Source of the DNA: Nostoc sp. NMS8
Lineage (GTDB): Bacteria > Cyanobacteriota > Cyanobacteriia > Cyanobacteriales > Nostocaceae
Direction of reading: 5' to 3'
Assembly (NCBI RefSeq): GCF_017115045.1
Contig: NZ_JABXKK010000094.1
Location: 1-64,000 of the forward strand
Length of the DNA: 64,000 nt
Shown here in pieces: positions 8,446-16,631 of this stretch. Numbering within the stretch: position 1 is the stretch's first letter; the number at the start of each line of letters is the position of its first letter. Under the pieces are notes generated by a model. The model saw nothing but the letters and a program-made list of their open reading frames with translations, made no database searches and was not told where the DNA came from. A program made the translations under genes and the position numbers.

Positions 8446-9273
8446 CTAATCAAGAGGAATATTTGTGCTGGTGTTGGTGGTTTTGATGGCTGCCTTGAGA
8501 CTTTGGGAAAATTGGGCGATCGCATTTAATCCCTGTTCTGGTGTACCTTCTGCTAGCCGTTTTACAAAAGCGCTACCCACGATGACTGCATCTGCGCCCC
8601 ATTCCCTTACCTGAAGGGCTTGTGCAGTTTCGGAAATCCCAAAGCCGACACCGATGGGTTTATCAGTAACACTACGAATTTGTTTGAGTAAATCGGACAC
8701 GCGGTTTTCTATTTGCGATCGCACCCCTGTAACCCCGGTGACGCTGACTAAATAAATAAATCCAAGGGATGAATGAGCGATCGCTTGTATCCGTTCAGCA
8801 GAACTGGTGGGAGCTACCAACAAAATTACGTCAATTCCCATCTTACTCGCTGGTTGGAGCAAGCCTGCTGCTTCTTCCAAGGGCAAATCCGGTACTACCA
8901 ATCCTGCGACCCCAGCCGCAGCAACTTGCTGAAGAAATTTGTCAATTCCCCGGTGCAAAATTGGGTTGTAGTAGGTAAACAGGACAATAGGCGATCGCAA
9001 TTTTGGAGTAACCTCTTGCAACATTTCCAGCACTTGCTCCAATTTCGTACCCCTTTGCAAAGCGCGGGTAGAAGAAGCTTGAATTACTGGCCCATCTGCC
9101 AGAGGATCGGAATAGGGTATACCTAGTTCAATAATGTCGGCTCCATTTTGATCTAGAACCTGCAACGCTTTTGCCGTTGTTTCTAAATCTGGATCGCCAG
9201 CAGTAATAAACGGAATTAGAGCGCACTCACCATTGTGCCCAAGGGTTTCAAAGCAATCAGAAATCGCAGTCAT
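8446..9273 (-). CDS. trpA: tryptophan synthase alpha subunit
   Basis: A 275-aa TIM-barrel enzyme that cleaves indole-3-glycerol phosphate to indole and glyceraldehyde-3-phosphate, passing indole to TrpB. Diagnostic motifs are ALIPFITAGDPD at the N-terminus, IELGIPYSDPLADGPVIQ with the catalytic Glu and Asp, LFTYYNPI, and the phosphate-binding GVGFGIS and VIVGSAFV loops near the C-terminus. Length is typical. It is the last gene of an ndhL / DUF3007-like / trpA cluster on the minus strand, an arrangement seen in many cyanobacteria. A heptamer-repeat spacer of ~90 bases separates it from the preceding gene, so co-transcription is likely but not certain. Confidence 0.97.
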   Translation of the reverse strand: MTAISDCFETLGHNGECALIPFITAGDPDLETTAKALQVLDQNGADIIELGIPYSDPLADGPVIQASSTRALQRGTKLEQVLEMLQEVTPKLRSPIVLFTYYNPILHRGIDKFLQQVAAAGVAGLVVPDLPLEEAAGLLQPASKMGIDVILLVAPTSSAERIQAIAHSSLGFIYLVSVTGVTGVRSQIENRVSDLLKQIRSVTDKPIGVGFGISETAQALQVREWGADAVIVGSAFVKRLAEGTPEQGLNAIAQFSQSLKAAIKTTNTSTNIPLD

Positions 9274-9274
9274 T

Positions 9275-9340
9275 AGTCAAGAGTCATTAGTCATTGGTCA
9301 TTGGTCATTGGTCGTTGGTAATTCGTAACTAACAAAGGAC
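9275..9340. repeat. short tandem heptamer repeat
   Basis: Several near-perfect copies of a heptamer, TCATTGG/TCATTAG type, run in tandem in the spacer between trpA and the DUF3007-like gene. This is the STRR class of repeat typical of heterocystous cyanobacteria. No function is implied. Confidence 0.7.
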
Positions 9341-9365
9341 AAACGACAACTGACTAATGATAACT

Positions 9366-9677
9366 TTACACCTGAGATTGCTCTTCTTGTTCTATTTCAG
9401 CTTGAATTCGTGCTAGTTCTTCGGGAGTAAGCTCATCTAGCCGCTTTTGCAGGAAGTCTTGCTCATACTGTTCCCGCTGTTGATGGTAGGTCATTTTTTG
9501 TCCCACCGCACGGAAAAAATAGGTGGCTAACCAGCCAACTAACCCACTGACTAGTAAGACTTGGCTCCATATACCAGCTTTTTGATTATCCAAACCGACT
9601 AGCTGTAATCCTACATAAGCCAAGCCGCCGGCAATAAAAACACCCAAGCCAATTCCAATAGCGTCAATCCGTCGCAT
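9366..9677 (-). CDS. DUF3007-like thylakoid-type membrane protein
   Basis: A 103-aa protein with two hydrophobic segments (about residues 6-28 and 37-57) followed by a charged helical tail ending EELARIQAEIEQEEQ. It resembles the cyanobacterial and plastid DUF3007 family, which is commonly next to ndhL. The role is not established. It is placed between ndhL and trpA, 24 bases from ndhL, so the two are probably transcribed together. Confidence 0.75.
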   Translation of the reverse strand: MRRIDAIGIGLGVFIAGGLAYVGLQLVGLDNQKAGIWSQVLLVSGLVGWLATYFFRAVGQKMTYHQQREQYEQDFLQKRLDELTPEELARIQAEIEQEEQSQV

Positions 9678-9701
9678 GAGAGTTATGACCTACCAATCTC
9701 G

Positions 9702-9914
9702 TTAAACTTGAACTTGTCGCCGTTGGGGTCGGAAATTTACAAACGGCGATAGAACCAACAAACCCGGAAAGAAGAAAAACACCAAAAAGTACATTAAGAC
9801 ACGCTCAATGGAGCTAGCAACATACCAACGCTGCTTCAGGTACAGCAAAACAGCAATCGGGATTACCAGAAGGTAAGCTCCAGCCAAAATTAGATACAGC
9901 AGGGCGACAATCAT
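9702..9914 (-). CDS. ndhL: NAD(P)H-quinone oxidoreductase subunit L
   Basis: A 70-aa protein with two transmembrane helices (LYLILAGAYLLVIPIAVLLYL and VLMYFLVFFFFPGLLVLSP) joined by a KQRWYVASSIERV loop. This is the NdhL subunit of photosynthetic NDH-1, which works in cyclic electron flow and CO2 uptake on the thylakoid membrane. I chose ATG at 9914 over an upstream in-frame TTG at 9923 because family members begin MIVALLY-like. It is the first gene of the ndhL / DUF3007-like / trpA cluster. Confidence 0.9.
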   Translation of the reverse strand: MIVALLYLILAGAYLLVIPIAVLLYLKQRWYVASSIERVLMYFLVFFFFPGLLVLSPFVNFRPQRRQVQV

Positions 9915-10331
9915 AACTTTCAAGTCTTAAGCATCTGTTTTCCATCATAGGCTGAAGAGACAGACAAGAGAGAAGTATAGTCATAATGCTTTTAACAAGT
10001 CGTGTTGGGATTGGGGATTGGGGACTTAAAAATGCTTTGGCGGGCTGGAGTACTTTTACAGTAGGCAATTTAACGGATATCATCACAAAAGCTAATATCA
10101 TGCTATTATCGAAAACGCACTAGCAAACAATGCTTTGGTTAGACAAGATCGAAAACTATCTAGATTGATTACGAAAAAACAAAAAACTTCCAAATTTGGG
10201 AAGCGATCGCACAATCTAGAAAAAATATTTTCAATCTAGTTGGACAAAAGACACGATTGATGGTGGAATAGATGAGGGGGTATTTGCTACCTCTACAAAA
10301 TAACTAGTTACACTAGTTGCCAAACACCTGC

Positions 10332-10703
10332 GGGGGTGTGGCGGAATGGTAGACGCTACGGACTTAAATAATTGAGCCTTGAAGGAGAAATCCCTCAAGT
10401 GGAAGCTCTCAAACTCAGGGAAACCTAAATCTGGTGACAGACATGGCAATCCTGAGCCAAGCCGAAGAAAGTCCTGAGTCATGAGTGCTAAGTGAATTTA
10501 AAACTCCTAACTCCTAACTCATCACTGTTCGGAAGGTGCAGAGACTCGACGGGAGCTACCCTAACGTTAAGTCGAGGGTAAAGAGAGAGTCCAATTCTCA
10601 AAATCTGAGCAAGCTATTGTCATCAGGTAGCAGTGAAAACTGCGGGAGAATGAAAATCCGTTGACCGTAAAAGGTCGTGTGGGTTCAAGTCCCTCCACCC
10701 CCA
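10332..10703 (+). tRNA. trnL: tRNA-Leu (UAA) split by a group I intron
   Basis: The exons are 10332-10365 and 10653-10703. Acceptor stem GGGGGUG/CACCCCC with discriminator A; the anticodon stem ACGGA/UCCGU holds loop CUUAAAA, anticodon UAA. The long variable arm of a class II tRNA is present (GACCGUAAAAGGUC). CCA is not encoded. The intron lies after U34, the same position as in plastid trnL. Confidence 0.97.
10366..10652 (+). ncRNA. group I intron in trnL(UAA)
   Basis: A 287-nt intron. It follows the 5' exon U, begins AAAUAAUUGAGCC and ends in G, as expected. Conserved core segments are seen: P3/P4 AGGGAAACCUAAAUCUGGUGACAG, and AGACUCGACGGGAGCUACCC followed by AAGUCGAGGGUAAAGAGAGAGUCC (P8/P7 region). 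No open reading frame is present. A peripheral loop near 10480-10530 contains tandem CTCCTAA/CTCATCA heptamers, the P6b length variation known from Nostoc trnL introns. Autocatalytic splicing is established for this family. Confidence 0.95.
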
Positions 10704-10855
10704 CTAAAACCTAAAATACCGAAAAGCTTCAAGTGAAGTCATGGGCGGGTTGTATCTAATCATAGATCAGTCCGCCCATATAGTTATGTATAATCTTGGA
10801 TTGTTAGCAAGATAGTTAAGAGACAGAAATAGCAAGGGTTTTAGCCCAAAACACT

Positions 10856-11076
10856 TGTAGAGACGGCGATTTATCGCGTCTTGAAAACCCAAAATTGTTG
10901 CCAGTAGCCCTTAACCCAAGCGTATTGGGGTTTTAGCCAGCCTCCAAATCTCTAATTTGGTGTAGTATTAGGACTGTTCGCGCAGCACCTCCAAGAATTC
11001 CCTACACTGCAATACGCTTGGGGTTATTAGTGTAGATAATTGGTCTATTGAAGACGCAATTTATCGCGTCTCTACA
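10856..11076. repeat. spacer filled with dispersed inverted repeats
   Basis: Two kinds of repeat lie in this gene-free spacer. A GTAGAGACG-GCGATTTATCGCGTCT palindrome occurs at 10856-10882 and again in similar form at 11052-11076. Between them, CCCAAGCGTATTG (10915-10927) and its exact inverse CAATACGCTTGGG (11010-11022) bound a ~108-bp MITE-like unit. Nothing in 10704-11315 looks coding. Confidence 0.7.
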
Positions 11077-11315
11077 TGAGGGTTTTGGATGTATTACAAC
11101 CTCCTACCCCCTACCTCCTTCAGAAGTAAGTAATCTCACTGAACTATTTGATGAAGTGTTAAACAATTTGTCTTTAATACTTTATTTATGGTCTTAGTTA
11201 ATCAAATTTATGTAAAAAAATTACCGAATCACTGAAGAATAGATTGATGCTACTGTTCAGCAAGGTTAAGCTGGTAATAATATGAACAGGAAGTATTTTT
11301 GTCCTGATAACTGAA

Positions 11316-12638
11316 ATGACCGCTCATCGTTTATCAATTAGTCAGGAAGATTCCCATTGTGTTACGTCTAACTCTCAACAGGTAAATGTGCAAATTGCAC
11401 AAGATGAGGTTTATAGCTTCTTCGTGGAAATTGTCAAAAAGTTGCCACCAGAGGATATTTTACGCGAATTCAAAGGTTTATTTATAGATGGTCTTGATTC
11501 AGAAGATTCCGATTATATACCTGGAATATACAGCATTTTTTTAGATGATAACGAACATGAATTATATAATACACTTAAGCGGTGTTGCTACATCATCGTT
11601 AATAATTGGAAAACTAACCGAAAAGACAAATATATCCAAGAATTAGTTAATTTATTTGTTAATGAAAATCTCAAGATAAAAGACAATAATCCTCCAGTAG
11701 TCAAGATTTGTAAAAGTTGGCTAGAGAATTTTGTCAACAGCAAAGATTACAAAGATTTGAAATTATTTGCTACGAAATATGAGGAATCATCTAAAGGTCA
11801 TTGGGCTAATCGCTACACTTCCTATTTGTTAATCGATCAATCTGTTAATGAGAAGAATCCTAAAGAGCAACAAGAGGCTGCTAGAAAGCTTTCTAAACAG
11901 ATGAAAGACAAATTTAAGTTTGAACTAGCAATGTATATTGCTCGTTCTCAATCTGCCGTCTCCAGCACAGCACGCTATACAAATCCCAGCATTTTGGGAG
12001 ACCAAGCTCTGCGTTTAATCAAAGCAATTGTCTTAAAAAGAGGTGTGTTTAGTCATGAAAATATTGCCCATATATTTATCAAACAAACTCAAAACCAAAC
12101 TCTAGAAGAATTTAAAATAAATCTGGATAAATATCTATTTTTCTCTGTAGACAATAAAGAATCGGTAGAGTCTTGGCGGCAGCAGTTTGTAAATAGTTTA
12201 TCCTTATGGAAGACAGATTATAATCAAGAAAATATCACTAAAGAATTATTTTTGAGAACCTGTAATCGAGTAATTGATTGCTTGACAACAGAAAATGGCA
12301 AAGAGCCTTCATCATTATTTGTCTTATTGCTGAACCAAGGCAATGCTCTAACATTGGTAATTATACTGTTAAAGATTATTTTGATTTCTAGAAATTCCCG
12401 CCGACATTTAGAAACTCGCATTGCTAATCTAATTCGTTTTTACGAAAAATATTCAGAAGAGGAATGCAAGGGAGTAATAAATTTTATCGAGATTTTTAAT
12501 ATCACCTTTGCAATTTATGCAGAAAATGTAGAATATAACCTGATTAAGATGGAAGAAGAGGAACAAAGCAGTAATCAGCAGTTAAATCTCGATGGTTATC
12601 GTGTGTTTTCACAGATGAAGGTAGATAGAAAAAAATAA
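11316..12638 (+). CDS. unrecognised 440-aa soluble protein
   Basis: I do not recognise this protein. It is predicted soluble, mostly helical, rich in Lys, Glu, Asn and Ile, with no signal peptide. One moderately hydrophobic stretch (about residues 345-360, LVIILLKIILIS) could be a buried helix. No nucleotide-binding or catalytic signature is visible. Base composition is more AT-rich than its neighbours. It is preceded by a long repeat-filled spacer and followed, 12 bases on, by a convergent gene, so it forms its own transcription unit. Confidence 0.7.
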   Translation: MTAHRLSISQEDSHCVTSNSQQVNVQIAQDEVYSFFVEIVKKLPPEDILREFKGLFIDGLDSEDSDYIPGIYSIFLDDNEHELYNTLKRCCYIIVNNWKTNRKDKYIQELVNLFVNENLKIKDNNPPVVKICKSWLENFVNSKDYKDLKLFATKYEESSKGHWANRYTSYLLIDQSVNEKNPKEQQEAARKLSKQMKDKFKFELAMYIARSQSAVSSTARYTNPSILGDQALRLIKAIVLKRGVFSHENIAHIFIKQTQNQTLEEFKINLDKYLFFSVDNKESVESWRQQFVNSLSLWKTDYNQENITKELFLRTCNRVIDCLTTENGKEPSSLFVLLLNQGNALTLVIILLKIILISRNSRRHLETRIANLIRFYEKYSEEECKGVINFIEIFNITFAIYAENVEYNLIKMEEEEQSSNQQLNLDGYRVFSQMKVDRKK

Positions 12639-12650
12639 GTTTTGCCTGAT

Positions 12651-13583
12651 TTATGATTTAGCAAAGCGTTCGTCTAGCCAAGCGAGGATAGCACCCGCCG
12701 TTTCAGCTAGAATACTAATGAGACGATATAAAGCGATCGCACTAAATACTAAAGCTGCTGGAAAGTGGTGTCGTAAAAGTTCATACGCGGTTGCTTCAAA
12801 CACACCTAACCCACCAGGCGCACCCGGTACAACAAACCCCAATAACCAAGCGCAGCTAAAAGCTCCTAGCAGCAAAGGAATTTGATTCGCATTCAACGAA
12901 CCCAGGGCGGATACGGTTAATATAAACCCAGTGGCGCGTAATCCCATAAAGCCCAATTCTCCTAATAAAGGGCGTAAAGGATAGCTTTTAAGACTGAAGG
13001 GAACGGTTGGTTGAGTGTTAGCAGCAGACTTTTTTGCTTTCAATCTGTACAAAAAGCGAATAACTGGGTTTAAACACCAGGGATGAATCGCACAAAGGAC
13101 TACAGCTAAACTCAGCAATTGTAGTATTCGTATAACTAGGGTAGTATTAGCTGGTGCAAATTGGCTACTGCATAGAACAATGATGATTAAAGCAGCCGCT
13201 AGCATGAGTAACGGTTCTAGTAAAACGCTTAGGGTAGCTGCACCAGTAGGAATATTGGCATTTTTGGCGGCGACAATTCGTCCATAGTGATGCCAGATAT
13301 TACCTGGTAAATACTTAGCTATGTTCGTTTTTAGGTAAACTTGGATGAACTGGGGAGACGATACAGGTTGATTTAACTCTTGGAGAATCCAAGTCCAAAT
13401 CCAGCCTGCCCAAGTATGAGCTAGTAAAGTTATCCCTGTAGCGATCGCCATAATTGCCCATCCTACATCATCAATGCGGATAGCAGTAACCTCAATCCAA
13501 TTATCCTTCAGAGCTTTTCCTAAAAAAAACAGCGTTCCGCCCAAAATTAGCCAGCGTAAAAATTGCTTCATGAATCTAGTCAT
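12651..13583 (-). CDS. UPF0104 / lysylphosphatidylglycerol-synthase-like membrane protein
   Basis: A ~310-aa integral membrane protein with about seven to eight hydrophobic helices. Family landmarks are LKTNIAKYLPGNIWHHYGR in the first third and the Gly/Pro-rich VVPGAPGGLGVFEA loop near the C-terminus, typical of the YbhN/UPF0104/MprF-transmembrane family, whose members move or bind lipids. The substrate is unknown. ATG 13583 or an in-frame ATG at 13571 could be the start. It is convergent with the 440-aa unknown and divergent from the lipoprotein pair. Confidence 0.85.
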   Translation of the reverse strand: MTRFMKQFLRWLILGGTLFFLGKALKDNWIEVTAIRIDDVGWAIMAIATGITLLAHTWAGWIWTWILQELNQPVSSPQFIQVYLKTNIAKYLPGNIWHHYGRIVAAKNANIPTGAATLSVLLEPLLMLAAALIIIVLCSSQFAPANTTLVIRILQLLSLAVVLCAIHPWCLNPVIRFLYRLKAKKSAANTQPTVPFSLKSYPLRPLLGELGFMGLRATGFILTVSALGSLNANQIPLLLGAFSCAWLLGFVVPGAPGGLGVFEATAYELLRHHFPAALVFSAIALYRLISILAETAGAILAWLDERFAKS

Positions 13584-13914
13584 TTAACGTTGAAAGCAAC
13601 AAGGGCTGAATACCTCAAATCTTATGGTGTATCAGCTATCTATCCAAATATTTTGAAGTATTAAACAGCTTGATGTAGTTCTTTTTACGAAAAATATATT
13701 ACTTTATTTTATATCTCTCTAGAGTTAGATAAAAATATTATTTTTGTTCTCATTAAAATGTAGCCTGCGCTAGAGGTAAAGAGCATTTTATTATTCATAT
13801 CCTGAATACAGGTTATCGAAAGTGAGCAGAACCAAAACAAGCACAATAACTTGCTGACCAATCCAATGATTCAGCAAATTATTAGTTTATTAATATTTTG
13901 GTAAGGAGGACTAC
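13584..13914. other. divergent AT-rich intergenic region
   Basis: About 330 bases between two divergent genes. It is AT-rich, particularly 13680-13760, and must hold the promoter of the lipoprotein gene downstream. I see no recognisable operator. A strong ribosome-binding site (AAGGAGG, about 13902-13908) immediately precedes the GTG start at 13915. Confidence 0.5.
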
Positions 13915-14481
13915 GTGAACACTGTGAGAGTATTCTTGAAACAAATAAGATTGCGCCAGATATTAACTATCTTTTTAGCTGGACTATTGTTGATAGTTAG
14001 CACTGCTTGTAGTGGGGCAAATGCTCAAGGTGCAAATCCGCAAAATCCTGCTGTACAAGCTGGGGGAGCAAACAATCCTTATAAGAATGGTGGAGACAAG
14101 TATGGCAACTACAGAACGTCTACCGATCCGAAAATAGCAAACCCAAAAGCCAATCAGGGACGCGACCAAGCTAGCTTACAACCAAGTTCGCAATTGTTGA
14201 TTGCTACAAATAGAGAATCTCAGATACTTTATCCTGGTGGCGAGACACCAGCAGGTCGAGTCCAGAAAGAAGCAGAACTGCCATTCATCACAGATAAAGA
14301 CTTTCGCCAGCCTGAACCCGGTGGTTTGATTCAGAATGAATCAAATGTAGGAGATCGGGTTAAAGATCGGCTTGAGACTGTAAAAGAGGCTGTTGAAGAA
14401 GCTTCCGGCTTTTTGAAAAACAAGGCAGATGAAGCGAGTGCTAGACCGGAATTACAAAAAAATCCCGCAGTAGGCAGATAG
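13915..14481 (+). CDS. small lipoprotein, paralogue 1
   Basis: A 188-aa predicted lipoprotein. The N-terminal basic stretch (VFLKQIRLRQ) is followed by a hydrophobic segment ILTIFLAGLLLIVSTAC with Cys33 as the likely lipidation site. The rest is hydrophilic, low in aromatic residues and Asn/Gln/Pro-rich, ending in a helical Lys/Glu/Ala stretch. It starts with GTG, chosen because of the excellent AAGGAGG seven bases upstream. The next gene encodes a protein with nearly the same signal-peptide segment, so the two are tandem paralogues (possibly the DUF6658 family). The function is unknown. Confidence 0.75.
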   Translation: MNTVRVFLKQIRLRQILTIFLAGLLLIVSTACSGANAQGANPQNPAVQAGGANNPYKNGGDKYGNYRTSTDPKIANPKANQGRDQASLQPSSQLLIATNRESQILYPGGETPAGRVQKEAELPFITDKDFRQPEPGGLIQNESNVGDRVKDRLETVKEAVEEASGFLKNKADEASARPELQKNPAVGR

Positions 14482-14585
14482 AATCCTTATCTTGTCTCAA
14501 TGTCTGAAATTTGAAATAGAATAGATTGCGAATGCCATTTTGGTTGAAGTTTAACTTAGTCACAAAAAAGCAAGGACTTGAAAGT

Positions 14586-15185
14586 ATGAAAAAAGCAGTT
14601 ACTTGGTTGAAAAATATTCGTCCCTTAAAAGTTTTAACAGTTTTTTTGGCAGGGATATTCTTATTTCTGACACAAGCTTGTGGTGCCCCAGGAATAGCAA
14701 CACAGCCACCACAGCCTGATGCTCAATCACCTTATTCCAAACGATACGATCCCACAAAAGATTATCCACTCTCTTCTCCTGCGGGTGGAATAAATAACTT
14801 TAGTGATGTAGATCCTAGAGCGAAAGATGAAAAGGCAGCGAATGACAGAGCTGACGCGCTGGCAAAAAATGCTCAAAAAAATATTGATCGCAAGGGAATT
14901 GACAGCCCAGAGCAATACGGCGAAAATTACAAACAAGGTACACCCTTTGGTGAAAGAGTGAAGAACCTGGGTGAAGATATCGGCAGTTCATCTGAAGAAG
15001 TTAGCAAAGGTGTTGTTAAAGGTACTCAGCGTGGATTTGAAAATCTCAAAGAAAATACCCAAAATGCAGCCAAAAACTTGACGAAAAATGTTCAAAGTGG
15101 GGCTGATGATGCTGGTAAAAATGTTCAGCGCACAGCAGAGGATGCAGCTGACGCAGTGAAAGGTGCAGTCAAAAAGGTTGATTGA
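14586..15185 (+). CDS. small lipoprotein, paralogue 2, LEA-like tail
   Basis: A 199-aa lipoprotein reading MKKAVTWLKNIRPLK, then LTVFLAGIFLFLTQAC with the lipidated Cys. Start codons further upstream (TTG 14526, ATG 14532) are open, but ATG 14586 aligns with paralogue 1. The C-terminal half (about residues 125-199) has 11-residue-like amphipathic repeats such as KNLTKNVQSGADDAGKN and AEDAADAVKGAVKK, resembling LEA or apolipoprotein-type helices, suggesting a stress or envelope-associated role. It lies 104 bases after paralogue 1 and just before a strong terminator. Confidence 0.75.
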   Translation: MKKAVTWLKNIRPLKVLTVFLAGIFLFLTQACGAPGIATQPPQPDAQSPYSKRYDPTKDYPLSSPAGGINNFSDVDPRAKDEKAANDRADALAKNAQKNIDRKGIDSPEQYGENYKQGTPFGERVKNLGEDIGSSSEEVSKGVVKGTQRGFENLKENTQNAAKNLTKNVQSGADDAGKNVQRTAEDAADAVKGAVKKVD

Positions 15186-15272
15186 AATTAGTTATCGAAA
15201 CAGAATTCTGAAGCCAGAATTCAGAATGAATTCTATACGAGTGCTGATGATGAATAGATGGGTTTAATACCT

Positions 15273-15301
15273 CCACCAAATCGTAAGATTTGGTGGTTTT
15301 T
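15273..15301 (+). terminator. rho-independent terminator after the lipoprotein pair
   Basis: A perfect 10-bp stem CCACCAAATC/GATTTGGTGG with loop GTAA is followed directly by TTTTT. It ends the plus-strand lipoprotein unit about 90 bases downstream of the second gene. Confidence 0.9.
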
Positions 15302-15420
15302 AATCAGTAGCAGGTCTATAGCTTGCTTCCCACATGGTATCTATGCCCTACTGATAGCGTTGGCGCAGTCTCTTTGTAGAGAAGCGTCTTGATTCTGGCT
15401 CCTGAGTTCTGAATTCTTCA

Positions 15421-16293
15421 CTACAAATACTTCTGTAACAATAACCCTAATTTTTCTTTTGTTGCCGCTGGTGCTTTATCCAACTGAGTCAAAATCGCAT
15501 ACTGCAACGCCGAATGCGCCTCACTCGGCGGCGGATTTTCACTCAAGCGGCGCACAGTTTCTTGAATCACCTTTTGAGCATTCACGGCATTCCGCAGCAA
15601 ATTGCCAATCACTAATTCTACCGTCACACTGTCATGGTCTGGATGCCAACAATCATAATCTGTCACCAGCGCTAAGGTTGCATAAGCTATTTCTGCTTCC
15701 CTGGCCAGCTTCGCCTCTGGTAAATTTGTCATACCAATAATTGTTGCATCCCAACTACGGTAAAGATTCGATTCTGCTTTAGTAGAAAAAGCTGGGCCTT
15801 CCATGCACACATAAGTACCGCCGCGATGGAGAGTAACTTCTGGTAAACTGAGAGATGCGATCGCATCTGCCAACACAGTAGCCAAATTCTTACAAATCGG
15901 ATCTCCAAAGGCAATGTGAGCCACAATTCCTTCACCAAAAAACGTTGAAATCCGATTTTTTGTCCTGTCAATAAACTGATCTGGCACCACCATATCCAGT
16001 GGTTTCGCCTCTGCTTTCAGGGAACCTACAGCACTAGCTGAGATTAAATACTTCACACCCAATTGCTTCATCGCATAGATATTCGCGCGAAACGGTAACT
16101 CAGAGGGTAAAAGCGTGTGATTGCGGCCATGACGCGCCAAAAAAGCTACCCGTGTCCCATCCAAAGTCCCCAGAATCAAAGCATCAGATGGCGAACCAAA
16201 AGGAGTTTGGACTTGCACTTCTTCGACATCTTTGAGCGCATCCATTTTATACAGACCACTACCACCAATAATTCCAATACTAGCTTGAGCCAT
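15421..16293 (-). CDS. mtnP: S-methyl-5'-thioadenosine phosphorylase
   Basis: A 290-aa enzyme that splits methylthioadenosine with phosphate to adenine and methylthioribose-1-phosphate, the first salvage step after polyamine-type reactions. Motifs of the MTAP/PNP family are clear: IGIIGGSGLY at the N-terminus (phosphate loop), FLARHGRNHTLLPSELPFRANIYA, ISASAVGSL, YVCMEGPAFSTKAES and IGMTNLPEAKLAREAEIAYA, then VTDYDCWH. The length matches the family. It stands alone, with long spacers on both sides. Confidence 0.96.
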   Translation of the reverse strand: MAQASIGIIGGSGLYKMDALKDVEEVQVQTPFGSPSDALILGTLDGTRVAFLARHGRNHTLLPSELPFRANIYAMKQLGVKYLISASAVGSLKAEAKPLDMVVPDQFIDRTKNRISTFFGEGIVAHIAFGDPICKNLATVLADAIASLSLPEVTLHRGGTYVCMEGPAFSTKAESNLYRSWDATIIGMTNLPEAKLAREAEIAYATLALVTDYDCWHPDHDSVTVELVIGNLLRNAVNAQKVIQETVRRLSENPPPSEAHSALQYAILTQLDKAPAATKEKLGLLLQKYL

Positions 16294-16631
16294 GACTCTG
16301 AACCTGTTACTTGCTGATCTGCTAAGTTATTTTATCGTGGATATCTTGCCAAACTATTCTTTACTCAACGCTTAGAAGTGGAGAAAACACATTGATTCTA
16401 AGGAGTTTTTCGGTAACTTATGACAGACTTTACCTTAACTCATCCTCCAGCTTGAAACCGGGGGATGAGTTAATAATTTCATTCCAAATCTCCTTTGTAT
16501 ATGGGGTGCGATCGCTGCTTCATGTATACAAATGTTAAGTAGATGCACTCCTACGCAGAGAAACAAAGCAAGCGTTATACTTTTGGAAAAAGACTTGTTT
16601 TAACCCCTGCTTTTAACATTTTCATAAATCA
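16294..16631. other. intergenic region with an AACTCATCC hairpin
   Basis: A ~340-base divergent spacer. It contains an 11-bp perfect inverted repeat TTAACTCATCC (16435-16445) / GGATGAGTTAA (16463-16473), with further pairing in the loop, reminiscent of the imperfect palindromes at IS200/IS605 ends, but no transposase is nearby. A HIP1 octamer lies near 16510. Confidence 0.5.

Noticed and set aside
9814..10101. 95-codon minus-strand frame overlapping ndhL
   Set aside because: It overlaps the NdhL gene in another frame, and its composition is not protein-like.
16435..16473. IS200/IS605-type end
   Set aside because: The palindrome resembles one, but no transposase, TnpB or second end is nearby; kept only as a hairpin note.
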